Below are positions 42,220 through 50,280 of a stretch of 54,564 nt of DNA, one piece after another. The stretch covers positions 1 through 54,564 of the forward strand of contig CALWNV010000003.1 of the NCBI GenBank assembly GCA_944382895.1, given 5' to 3'. Numbering within the stretch: the first letter of the stretch is position 1; each line of letters begins with the position of its first letter. The translations under genes were made by a program, and so were the position numbers. The notes beneath the pieces were generated by a model, which was given only the letters and a program-made list of their open reading frames with translations, was not told the origin of the DNA and did not search any database. The stretch comes from an uncultured Clostridia bacterium (GTDB taxonomy: Bacteria; Bacillota; Clostridia; Oscillospirales; UBA644).

Positions 42220-44175
42220 TCAATCTCTCAAAAGTCCTTCAAGCTCGGCAAATATCTGCTCCGAGGAGAAGTGTCCCTGATTTATAGCTCCCGCAGGACA
42301 TGCGGCCGCACATGTACCGCAGCCGCGGCACTTAGTACTTTCAATACGCATGATTTTCGCGGCAGCGTCAAATTCAAGAGCCATATACGGACAAAGTCTT
42401 TCACACAAACGGCATCCCTTACACATATCAGGATTTATGGAAACAACCGTGGGTTCAAGTTTTACTTTGCCGATATTGAGGAAACGTATGACATCTCCCG
42501 CACATCCTTTAGCCTGACACACCGTATCGGGTATGTCTTTAGGTCCCTGCGCGCATCCAGCAGCATAAATACCGGCAGTTGGTGTCTCAAGAGGATTAAG
42601 TTTGGGATGCGCTTCCATAAAGAATCCGTCTTTTGTACGTGAAACATGCATCATCTCGGCAAGAGCGTCTGTATCCTCAGAAGGCTCAAGCCCTACGGCA
42701 AGGACTACCATATCCGCCTCAAGTTCGACTGTGGCGCCCATCAAAGTATCCTCTGCTTTAAGAAGGAGCCTATCATTTTCACTTTTTACGATTTCCGACA
42801 CTTTACCTCTTATAAAATGCACGCCCTCGCTTTGGATACGGTTATAAAACTCCTCATATCCTTTGCCTGCAGCACGTATATCCATATAAAAATTATATAC
42901 TTCCGCTCCAGTCTTTTCTCTTGCGAGATGCGCGTGTTTCAAGGAATACATACAACAGGCTTTTGAACAATACTCATTTGTATTTTTATCACGACTGCCT
43001 ACACAATGTATAAAAGCAATCGTCTTCGGCTTCTCGCCTTTCGATGTGACAATATGTCCCCCGGTCGGACCTGAAGCATTAGTCATTCTTTCATACTGCA
43101 TAGAGTCGATGACATCCGGATAAATCCCGAACCCATATTTGACAGTACGTGAGGCGTCAAAAATCTTAAACCCTGTAGCAAGGATAATCGCGCCTACTTT
43201 TATTTTTACGGTCTCATCTTTCAGATTGAAATCTATACAGCCCCTGTCACAGGCTTTTACGCAAGCCTGTGTACATCTGCCGTTTTTAAGATACAAACAA
43301 TTTACAGGATCTATAACAGCTTTAAGCGGAACTGCCTGAGGAAACGGTATATATGCCGCACCCCTGTTGGAAAGTCCGTAGTTGAACTCGTCCGGGATAC
43401 GGTCTTTCATAACACAGGCTTCAACACATTTTTTGCAACCGGTACAATCAGGTGTTGTATACCGTGTGTGTTTGATGACAGTCACAGTATAATTCCCGAC
43501 AGAACCCTCAACGGAAACTACTTCCGAATTCGTCATCAGGTCAATATTAGGTTCTCTCGAAACATCAACCATTTTGGGCATGAGTATACATGCCGAGCAG
43601 TCAAGGGTGGGAAAAGTCTTATCAAGCTGGGCCATAACACCTCCTATTGTCGGTTTTTTTTCAACAACATAAGTCTGATAACCCGATCTCGCAACAGTCA
43701 GCGCAGCCTCAATGCCGGCAACTCCCCCGCCTATAACAAGACATTTTTTCGTTATTGGTATCTCCTGAGTCTCTATCCGCTCATGGTGAGAAACTCTCGC
43801 AACCGCCGCACGAACAAGATCTTTTGCTTTTTGAGTGGCCGTCGGTATATCGGTACAGACCCATGAAACATGCTCCCGTATATTGGCCATCTGCATATAA
43901 TATGGATTAAGACCTGCTTCCTCCACAACTTTTCTAAAAGTAGGTTCATGCATCCTGGGCGAGCATGAAGCGACAACCACTCTGTTCAGTTTATAATTTT
44001 CTATATCTTCTTTTATTATTTTCTGTCCCGCGTCAGAACATGTATACATGTTATCTCTCGCGACAACTACATTATCAAGACCGCCCGCATATGCCGAAAC
44101 TTCAGGACAATCCACTGTTCCGCCTATGTTCGAACCGCAGTGACAAACATAAACTCCTATTCTCAATTCTTCCAT
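42220..44175 (-). CDS. hdrA: HdrA-like flavoprotein (electron-bifurcating heterodisulfide reductase subunit A)
   Basis: 651 residues. N-terminal region with VYVCHCGSNIGGTVDC, then the FAD motif VIGGGVAGIEAAL near residue 145, the HdrA Cys region TLDCSACILMPKM, a Cys-rich insert (CTGCKKCVEAC, CTQACVKACDRGC), a second FAD-binding stretch VGLEPSEDTDA with AGCAQGPKDIPD, and two C-terminal ferredoxin clusters (CKGCRLCERLC, CRGCGTCAAAC). This is the complete HdrA layout. HdrA is the bifurcating hub in methanogens, splitting electrons between ferredoxin and HdrB. Start ATG 44175 has GGAGGG 7 nt upstream. It is flanked by an HdrCB-like gene and the MvhD-hydrogenase fusion, its expected partners. Confidence 0.9.
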   Translation of the reverse strand: MEELRIGVYVCHCGSNIGGTVDCPEVSAYAGGLDNVVVARDNMYTCSDAGQKIIKEDIENYKLNRVVVASCSPRMHEPTFRKVVEEAGLNPYYMQMANIREHVSWVCTDIPTATQKAKDLVRAAVARVSHHERIETQEIPITKKCLVIGGGVAGIEAALTVARSGYQTYVVEKKPTIGGVMAQLDKTFPTLDCSACILMPKMVDVSREPNIDLMTNSEVVSVEGSVGNYTVTVIKHTRYTTPDCTGCKKCVEACVMKDRIPDEFNYGLSNRGAAYIPFPQAVPLKAVIDPVNCLYLKNGRCTQACVKACDRGCIDFNLKDETVKIKVGAIILATGFKIFDASRTVKYGFGIYPDVIDSMQYERMTNASGPTGGHIVTSKGEKPKTIAFIHCVGSRDKNTNEYCSKACCMYSLKHAHLAREKTGAEVYNFYMDIRAAGKGYEEFYNRIQSEGVHFIRGKVSEIVKSENDRLLLKAEDTLMGATVELEADMVVLAVGLEPSEDTDALAEMMHVSRTKDGFFMEAHPKLNPLETPTAGIYAAGCAQGPKDIPDTVCQAKGCAGDVIRFLNIGKVKLEPTVVSINPDMCKGCRLCERLCPYMALEFDAAAKIMRIESTKCRGCGTCAAACPAGAINQGHFSSEQIFAELEGLLRD

Positions 44176-44178
44176 CAG

Positions 44179-45381
44179 TTATCCCTCCAGCCTTTCGGCG
44201 AGAAATTCCGCAAGATCATAAACCTTTATACGGGCCCGGATACTGCGCGTGCCTTTCTGAAGAGAGCGTTTACATTGCTGACATGTCGTCACAATAGCCG
44301 AAGCACCCGTAGCAACTGCCTCAGACGCGCGTCCGGCAGAAATATTTTCGGCAAGCGAAGCATTCTGCATTTCTATATTTCCCCCACCGCCACAGCATTT
44401 ACTCTCATTTTTATTAAATCGCATTTCCTTTATGCGCGCACCGGTAAGAGAAATCAGCTGACGAGGTTCATCAAAAATTTTCTCCCCTTTACGTCCGAGA
44501 TCGCAGGGATCATGGTATGTAACCGTTTCATCTCCGTGTTTGAATTTCAAACGCCCTTCCTGAGCAAGCCGTAACAAATATTGGGAATAGTGAAGAATTT
44601 CGATATAATTGAATCCGGGAACATATTTCGTGTATACTTCCCTGAAAACATACAAGCATGTCGGACATGACATAACCACGGTTTCCGCACCTTTTTTTAC
44701 AAGTTCCGCATACGTATGTTCAGCATATTCCCTTAACGAATCCTCTCCCGCGCCGGAGCCGAGAAGAGGATAACCGCAACACCATTCTCCCTCACCTAAA
44801 AAACCCAGATCAATCCCGGCTTTTATAAGCATAAAAGAAAGCGACTGCGGTATTTTGTATGCCTGAGGAAACAACGCTGAAACACAGCCCGTATAGTAAA
44901 TCACTTTTGCTTTATCTTTTTTTAAGGCAGCTTCAACTTCCGACTTTCCTTCTCCCATATTGGAAAACCAAAGAGATCTGTTTTTCTGATCATCTCCGTT
45001 GATATTGCGTTTTTCCATGGCAGAAGCGATATTCGACTGATTTTCGGGAACACCGTTTTTACAGGTATACGCCTCGCGAAGCCTGAGAATTATCCTTGTA
45101 AGGGGGATCCCTCTCGGACACCGTGATTCGCAAAGTCCGCATGTTGTACAGTTCCATTCATTTTCCGAACCAAAGATCTCATCAGATCTGCCCATTTGCA
45201 GTAAACGCCAAAACTGACGGTGTGAATACCTGTTGCTCTCATTTCCGGGACACGTTGCAGAACAACTTCCGCATTGTATACAGGTATATATTTTCTCTCC
45301 GCCTTCTACATCTCGTATTATCCGGTCAAGATTTCTCTGTTCTTCTGTAATTTCGCTTATCCTGTAATGCAAAAATATCAC
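44179..45381 (-). CDS. HdrC-HdrB fusion-like iron-sulfur protein (copy 2)
   Basis: About 400 residues. Two HdrC-type clusters open the protein (CIQCGSCSATCP and CTTCGLCESRCP), followed by two CCG domains: GCVSALFP-WCCGYPLL-CPTC and HDPCDLGR-KCCGGGGN-CQQC. CCG pairs bind the noncubane clusters that cleave heterodisulfides in HdrB; relatives also occur in lactate and glycolate dehydrogenase complexes. It closely resembles the protein at 45838-46986 (same VTYHDPCDLGRK, CCGGGGN and QQC ends), so the two are paralogues. The GTG at 45381 or TTG at 45372 (with GGGGTGA 6 nt upstream) could start it. It lies between the lipoyl carrier and HdrA. Confidence 0.88.
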   Translation of the reverse strand: MIFLHYRISEITEEQRNLDRIIRDVEGGEKIYTCIQCGSCSATCPGNESNRYSHRQFWRLLQMGRSDEIFGSENEWNCTTCGLCESRCPRGIPLTRIILRLREAYTCKNGVPENQSNIASAMEKRNINGDDQKNRSLWFSNMGEGKSEVEAALKKDKAKVIYYTGCVSALFPQAYKIPQSLSFMLIKAGIDLGFLGEGEWCCGYPLLGSGAGEDSLREYAEHTYAELVKKGAETVVMSCPTCLYVFREVYTKYVPGFNYIEILHYSQYLLRLAQEGRLKFKHGDETVTYHDPCDLGRKGEKIFDEPRQLISLTGARIKEMRFNKNESKCCGGGGNIEMQNASLAENISAGRASEAVATGASAIVTTCQQCKRSLQKGTRSIRARIKVYDLAEFLAERLEG

Positions 45382-45385
45382 CCCG

Positions 45386-45814
45386 TCACTTTATATTGTT
45401 TTTTATCTCTTCTTCTTCGACAAATTTCGCGATTTCCTCCGCGTTATCAGTCGTCATGAATCCGTCTATATCCGACATATTGTCCGGCTTTATCTTTATA
45501 ACCCATCCGTCATCATACGGGTTTTCATTGAGCAAATACGGAAAATCTCCTAACTCTGCATTAGCCTCAATTATTTCACCGTTGACCGGAGCTTTGAGAC
45601 GCCCTACCCATTTCCCGCTCTCAATAGAAGCAAAAGGTTGACCCTCTTCTATTCTTCTGCCGGCGGCCGGGACTTCAACAAAAATGATTTCGCCCGCCAT
45701 TTGCTGAAACATGTCGGTAACGCCCATTATCAGAATATCTCCGTCTTTTTTCACCCATCCGTGATATTTATCGAACCGAAGTCCCTCGGGAAATTCATAC
45801 TTACCTGATTTCAT
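45386..45814 (-). CDS. GcvH-like lipoyl-carrier protein
   Basis: 142 residues. A GcvH-type barrel (HGWVKKDGDILIMGVTDMFQQMAGEIIFVEVP) leads to the lipoyl site IESGKWVGRLKAPVNGEI, with Lys68 as the probable lipoylated residue, followed by the ENPYDDGWVIKIK strand. In true glycine cleavage H proteins the site reads ESVKA; ESGKW recalls the lipoate-binding proteins linked to Hdr-like complexes. No gcvT, gcvP or lpd genes are near, while lipoate-assembly genes close the same operon. It probably carries a lipoyl arm between the HdrB-like enzymes and/or the GlcD-like enzyme. The start ATG 45814 has GGAGGT 8 nt upstream. Confidence 0.88.
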   Translation of the reverse strand: MKSGKYEFPEGLRFDKYHGWVKKDGDILIMGVTDMFQQMAGEIIFVEVPAAGRRIEEGQPFASIESGKWVGRLKAPVNGEIIEANAELGDFPYLLNENPYDDGWVIKIKPDNMSDIDGFMTTDNAEEIAKFVEEEEIKNNIK

Positions 45815-45837
45815 TTTTATATACCTCCAAAAATAAT

Positions 45838-46986
45838 TTACTCCTCGCAAAGTTTGAACAATAACTCAGTTATATCAGCAACCTTTATACGTGTTCTTGT
45901 AGTTCTTGCCCCGGATTGCAAAGTCCTCCGACATTGTTGACAGCAGGAAACAATAGTTGTCGCACCGGTTTCAGCCGCTTGGGAAATTCTCAAAGCGGAT
46001 ACTTTACCCGAAAGAACAGGATCATTACTTTCCAGATTCCCGCCGCCGCCGCAGCAAACCGCGTCAACACGGTTTTTACGCATTTCCTTAAAAGTTATAC
46101 CGGGAATCGACGTAAGAATTTTTCTCGGGGATTCAAATATTCCGCTTTTACGTCCCAAATCGCATGGGTCATGGTATGTAACAGTTTCGTTGAGCTCTCT
46201 GGGATGAAGTTTCCCGTTTTCACAAAGTTCAGCCAAAAGCTCAACACCATGGATAACCTTTAAACCAGTTTCTTCTCCTAAAAGCTCGGGGTAATGATGT
46301 TTCCACATATAATAACACGAAGGGCATGTAGTCACTATCTTGTCTATTCCCAACTCTTTCACACATTTAACATTTTCACGCGCGACACTTTTAGCTTCCG
46401 ATTCCATCCCTCCTATAAAAAGAGGATATCCGCAGCATAGTTCATTTTCGCCCAAAACGGTAAAATCTGTGCCTGAAATACAAAGGAGCCCGACAAAACT
46501 CTGAACAACCGCATAGGAAGAGGGATAAAGAGATGAAACACAACCGGGAAGATAAAGATATTCGGCTTTCGCATTTATTTTAACATTGTATTTCTCCGAG
46601 AGATTCGCCAGCCATAACAGACGGTTTTTCTGCTCGTCACCGTTTACATTACCTGATTCAGTAATGTTTTTACGCATCCGTTCGCCTACGGCGGTCAGGC
46701 CGTACTTTTCATTGAGCGCGCAACGAAGTCTTTCTGCGATTTCAGGGATATGGACTCCGGGAGGACAATGTTCGCTGCAGGATCCGCATAATAAACATTG
46801 ATTTATTCTCGTTCGGAAAAGATCGCTTATATCATCCCCGTTCATGACTGCTTTGGCAAGCTGCATCCTTCCGCGCGCATTATATCCCTCATGTCTCGTT
46901 GCCTGATATGTTGGACAATATGCCTGACAATAACCGCATCTGACACATGTTTCTATTTCCTTAAGGATTTTTTCATCGATTTTCAT
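45838..46986 (-). CDS. HdrC-HdrB fusion-like iron-sulfur protein (copy 1; GlcF-like)
   Basis: 382 residues, paralogous to the product of 44179-45381. HdrC-type clusters CVRCGYCQAYCP and CLLCGSCSEHCP precede two CCG domains: GCVSSLYP-LCCGYPLF-CPSC and HDPCDLGR-VCCGGGGN-CQQC. It is translationally coupled to the GlcD-like flavoprotein (ATGA overlap), as GlcF/LldE-type subunits are to GlcD in glycolate or lactate oxidising complexes. The second copy is adjacent to HdrA; this one is adjacent to the flavoprotein. That suggests one copy accepts electrons from the substrate flavin and the other passes them to HdrA. Confidence 0.88.
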   Translation of the reverse strand: MKIDEKILKEIETCVRCGYCQAYCPTYQATRHEGYNARGRMQLAKAVMNGDDISDLFRTRINQCLLCGSCSEHCPPGVHIPEIAERLRCALNEKYGLTAVGERMRKNITESGNVNGDEQKNRLLWLANLSEKYNVKINAKAEYLYLPGCVSSLYPSSYAVVQSFVGLLCISGTDFTVLGENELCCGYPLFIGGMESEAKSVARENVKCVKELGIDKIVTTCPSCYYMWKHHYPELLGEETGLKVIHGVELLAELCENGKLHPRELNETVTYHDPCDLGRKSGIFESPRKILTSIPGITFKEMRKNRVDAVCCGGGGNLESNDPVLSGKVSALRISQAAETGATTIVSCCQQCRRTLQSGARTTRTRIKVADITELLFKLCEE

Positions 46987-48386
46987 ATCACGTCACCACC
47001 GTCAAAAGGAATAAGTTTGCCGGGATTCAATATATTATCCGGATCCAAGGCTTTTTTGATCTTACGCATAAGTCTTAACCCGCTGTCTCCGAATTCATCC
47101 TTCATATAATTTATTTTGGCGACGCCTATACCGTGTTCTCCGGATAAAGTCCCTCCGAGAGACAACGCCGCCGCAAAAATATCTTTTATCGCAGCCTCTA
47201 CCTTCTCCGACTCACCGTCACGAGAAAAATCAGCAAGGATAGTCGGATGAAGATTCCCGTCTCCTGCATGCCCGAAAGTTCCTATCGGGATTCCGTATTT
47301 CTCCGAAATGGCACTTACGGCTCTGAGCATTTCGGAGACAGCGGAACGCGGAACAGTAGCATCCTCTAAAATGGTAGAAGAAGCACGTTTTATAAGCGAC
47401 GGAAGAGCCGCGCGCCGGGCAGCCCACAAACTATCACGCTCCGTATCTGTATCCGCTCTCTCCGTCCTTTCCGCACCGAACTCTTTGCATATATCGACAA
47501 TCCTTTCCGCATCCCTTACGACTTCACCTTCAAATCCGTCTACTTCAATCAATAAAACAGCCTCTGCATCAACCGGAAGTCCTGCCCCTGTCGTCTCCTC
47601 AACACAACGGATCGTAGCGTTATCCATTATCTCAAGAGTCGCAGGAATAATATGACTGCGTATGATTGCGCTTATAGCTTTCCCGGCAGATTCAAGGTCC
47701 ATAAATACCGCCATCATGCTCCTGCGTGATTCGGGCAAAGGAATAAGACGAACCGTAGCCTCGGTTATTATACCAAGAGTTCCCTCAGAAGCCACAAAAA
47801 GCTGTGTCATTGAATATCCGGTAACATTTTTTACGGTTTTCCCTCCGAATCTTGAAACGTCGCCATCAGCCGAAACAACCTCGACGCCCATTACATAGTC
47901 TCTTGTAACGCCATATTTTACACCGCGAAGCCCTCCCGCACACTCAGCAATCGAGCCTCCCATGGTCGCACAATGAACCGTCCCGGGGTCAGGCGCATAT
48001 AAAAGACCGTGTTTTTTTGCTTCATTTATAAGGTCCTCAATAACTACTCCCGCTTGTACGGTAGCAGTAAGATTATCCTCATCTATCTCAATTATCTTGT
48101 TCATCCGGCACATCGAAATAACGATTCCACCGCCTACGGGGACCGTCCCTCCGCTTAAATTAGTCCCCGCCCCTCTGGGAAATAACGGAATCTTCTCTTC
48201 CGCCGCAATTTTTACGATTTCAGCAATCTGCTCCGTGGTCTCAGGCAGAACAACAGCAAGCGGAATATACGCATCCACATTCATTGTCGCATCAAAAGAA
48301 TAGCAAACAAGATCTTCATATTCCGTAAGTACGTTCTCCGCGCCCAATATCGCTTCAAGACGTTCTTTAAGCAGTTCAACAGTCAT
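46983..48386 (-). CDS. glcD: GlcD-like FAD-linked oxidase/2-hydroxyacid dehydrogenase
   Basis: 467 residues. FAD_binding_4 domain (IPLFPRGAGTNLSGGTVPVGGG near residue 75, then TVHCATMGGSIAECAGG) and a C-terminal FAD-oxidase domain ending ASALSLGGTLSGEHGIG-like (HAGDGNLHP, LSGEHGIGVAK, NPGKLIPF). The family oxidises glycolate, D-lactate or other 2-hydroxyacids. The start ATG 48386 has GGGGGA just upstream; ATG 48404 has no ribosome binding site. As the first gene of the nine-gene operon it is coupled to HdrCB copy 1. Unlike LDH-Etf complexes, no EtfA/EtfB genes follow. The true substrate cannot be told from sequence. Confidence 0.9.
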   Translation of the reverse strand: MTVELLKERLEAILGAENVLTEYEDLVCYSFDATMNVDAYIPLAVVLPETTEQIAEIVKIAAEEKIPLFPRGAGTNLSGGTVPVGGGIVISMCRMNKIIEIDEDNLTATVQAGVVIEDLINEAKKHGLLYAPDPGTVHCATMGGSIAECAGGLRGVKYGVTRDYVMGVEVVSADGDVSRFGGKTVKNVTGYSMTQLFVASEGTLGIITEATVRLIPLPESRRSMMAVFMDLESAGKAISAIIRSHIIPATLEIMDNATIRCVEETTGAGLPVDAEAVLLIEVDGFEGEVVRDAERIVDICKEFGAERTERADTDTERDSLWAARRAALPSLIKRASSTILEDATVPRSAVSEMLRAVSAISEKYGIPIGTFGHAGDGNLHPTILADFSRDGESEKVEAAIKDIFAAALSLGGTLSGEHGIGVAKINYMKDEFGDSGLRLMRKIKKALDPDNILNPGKLIPFDGGDVI

Positions 48387-48442
48387 AAATCCCCCGCCTT
48401 TCATTTAATAAATCAGTATAAATTTATCGAAATATTCCATAT

Positions 48443-48458
48443 TTGATATATTGATATA
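48443..48458. repeat. Tandem TTGATATA repeat at the operon transcript start
   Basis: TTGATATA occurs twice head to tail just downstream of the -10 hexamer. Position fits an operator for a regulator of the operon; this is inference. Confidence 0.4.
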
Positions 48459-48459
48459 T

Positions 48460-48488
48460 ATTTTACAACATATTTCATCCTGTGTCAA
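48460..48488 (-). promoter_or_regulatory. Promoter of the GlcD-Hdr-hydrogenase-lipoate operon
   Basis: On the minus strand TTGACA (48483-48488), a 17-bp spacer and TAAAAT (48460-48465). No other promoter of this quality is visible within the following nine genes. Confidence 0.8.
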
Positions 48489-48709
48489 CACTTACCGAAA
48501 ACATTTTATGTTTTTCGCGTACAAAAACGTGATCGCTTTTTTATAGAAAATATATAAAACCTCTGGAATATATTTATGCAGCATCGGTTCAAAAAAACCC
48601 CTGTCTAAGCAAATATAATCATCTTCTGAAGAAAGGATTTTCAAATAAAAAGAAATTCTGTTTTTTGATTTTTTGATATAATCAAAATTCAAACAAATAA
48701 TTTCCGAAT

Positions 48710-48754
48710 AAAAATGCCCTGATTCAGGAATTTATCATAAATCAGGACATTTTT
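48710..48754 (-). terminator. Terminator after the second two-component operon
   Basis: A 14-bp stem with one mismatch (AAAAATGCCCTGAT against ATCAGGACATTTTT) and a 17-nt loop. T-run TTTTTATT follows on the minus strand. Confidence 0.75.
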
Positions 48755-48801
48755 CTCAATATTCGATTTTTATCTTTCCGTATCTGTATCTCCAATCAAA
48801 A

Positions 48802-50280
48802 TCAAGATTTATTTTTTTTATAATCGGTTTCAGGTCCGTCTTCGGTACGCGGAAGCGCAATTACAAAAACTGCCCCGGTTTTCCCCATATCTTCCCCGTC
48901 TATCCCGAACGGTTTATTATATGCGTATATTTTACCTTTATGCCCCTCGATGACCGCTTTCGCTATTGCAAGACCAAGACCGTGTTTTCCTTTTTTCCCT
49001 TTATAAAAACGTTCAAAAACATGCGGCAGTTCTTCAGGATCAATTCCCGGCCCGTCATCAGAAACTACAATGAAAATATTTTGAGAAGAAACACCAAGCC
49101 TAACGACGACCTCACTTCGCGCAAAACGCAGACAATTTGAAAGTATATTCGTGATAGCTACTGTAAGATTCTCTCCGTCAGCAAAAATAGTTTCATTATG
49201 GAAATTAACTTTCCTAAGTTTTATATTCCCAGCAACCGCGATTCCCATAACACGATCAAACGCCTCATCCGTAATTTCCTGAATATTAACTTTACCGAAC
49301 CTGAGCATCCCGTAGGCAGTTTCGATCTTTGAAAGATACATAACGTCATTTATAAGCTTTTCAAGTCTGGAAACCTGAGCGAGTATAACATCGAGATTTT
49401 CATTTGTGTCCTCAAAAACCCCATCTTTTATACCTTCTACATAACCTCGCACGGACATCAACGGCGTACGAAGCTCATGAGAGGCGTTTTGCAAAAATAC
49501 TTTTTGATTCATGTCATATTCCTGTATGCTTTTTGCCATTTCGTCAATAGAGCAAGCAAGCTCACCGATTTCGTCTGTGGCATTTATAGGCACATCGACG
49601 TCAAAACGTCTGTTGGCAAGGAGATTTGCCCGTACTTTGAGCTTTTTGATATTCGCAGTTATGGTTTTCGCCATAAGCGTAGCTATCAATATCCCGAGAA
49701 CGGACGCAACAAGAATAGCAAAGAAATAAAGCCCTAAAGGCGTAGAAGCAAAGGAATAATTTGAAAGAGGCGCGAGAAGGACAAGATAGCCCACCGCATA
49801 TCCGTTAACACTCATACATTGCGTACACATAATCATCGTGCGGTTTTCTATCTTGATAAGCTTGGTACCGTCTTCCGAAACAAACGGAGCGAGCGCGTCA
49901 GGAGCCTGATCCTTGATGTTTGAAAATACACGTTTGAGCGCTCCTGCGTCACGGCTGTCAACATATTCTCCGTTTTCATCCAGAACAACTATGGAATAAT
50001 TACTGTCCGCTACCATTTCAAACATCGCGTCCATTGTATAATCATATCCGACAAAGTTGAGATAATACCCTGCAAGCTTTTCCGTTTTGCTCAAAAGGTC
50101 CCGCTGCACGGCCTGTACCACATAGTCTTCCAGAAAAAAAGAAACGAAACCGAGCGAAAGACCTCCTATAGTTACGATAAGAAACATAAAAATAAGTGTC
50201 AATTTCGCCTGAATCCCAAAATGAGGAATATGTTTTTTTACCCGCGCTTTTATTTTTGACAAAACACCGTTTTTACTCAA
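48802..50280 (-). CDS. Sensor histidine kinase with extracytoplasmic CxxC
   Basis: 492 residues. Two membrane helices (about 28-50 and 180-202) frame a sensor domain of about 130 residues. HAMP (about 203-255) follows; the HisKA has the phospho-acceptor His268 in NASHELRTPL and the ATPase has the N box (NILSNCLRFA), DDGPGI and GLGLAI. The sensor domain carries MCTQC (Cys152 and 155), a pattern fit for metal or redox sensing but not proof of it. TTG 50280 is the start (AAGGTGA 9 nt upstream), overlapping the response regulator end by 8 bp. The pair lies directly upstream of the Hdr operon, on the same strand but behind its own terminator. Confidence 0.9.
   Translation of the reverse strand: MSKNGVLSKIKARVKKHIPHFGIQAKLTLIFMFLIVTIGGLSLGFVSFFLEDYVVQAVQRDLLSKTEKLAGYYLNFVGYDYTMDAMFEMVADSNYSIVVLDENGEYVDSRDAGALKRVFSNIKDQAPDALAPFVSEDGTKLIKIENRTMIMCTQCMSVNGYAVGYLVLLAPLSNYSFASTPLGLYFFAILVASVLGILIATLMAKTITANIKKLKVRANLLANRRFDVDVPINATDEIGELACSIDEMAKSIQEYDMNQKVFLQNASHELRTPLMSVRGYVEGIKDGVFEDTNENLDVILAQVSRLEKLINDVMYLSKIETAYGMLRFGKVNIQEITDEAFDRVMGIAVAGNIKLRKVNFHNETIFADGENLTVAITNILSNCLRFARSEVVVRLGVSSQNIFIVVSDDGPGIDPEELPHVFERFYKGKKGKHGLGLAIAKAVIEGHKGKIYAYNKPFGIDGEDMGKTGAVFVIALPRTEDGPETDYKKNKS

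Larger units (their letters stand above)
48405..48801. other. Upstream region of the nine-gene operon, no clear gene
   Basis: About 400 bp between the GlcD-like gene and the histidine kinase gene. It holds a promoter (48460-48488), tandem TTGATATA repeats (48443-48458) and the terminator at 48710-48754. A 66-codon minus-strand frame starting TTG at 48692 lacks a ribosome binding site and resembles nothing I know, so I do not call it. Nothing else is visible. Confidence 0.7.

Noticed and set aside
45386..45814. Glycine cleavage H protein of a glycine cleavage system
   Set aside because: No gcvT, gcvP or lipoamide dehydrogenase gene nearby, and the lipoyl site reads ESGKW.
40305..47898. Many open frames on the opposite strand of the nine-gene operon
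   Set aside because: They mirror the codons of the real genes, have no ribosome binding sites and show no protein-like motifs.
46983..48386. LDH-Etf type lactate dehydrogenase complex
   Set aside because: No EtfA or EtfB genes follow; Hdr-type proteins take that place.
48492..48692. 66-codon minus-strand frame between the operon promoter and the terminator
   Set aside because: TTG start without a ribosome binding site, no recognisable domain, composition like AT-rich non-coding DNA.
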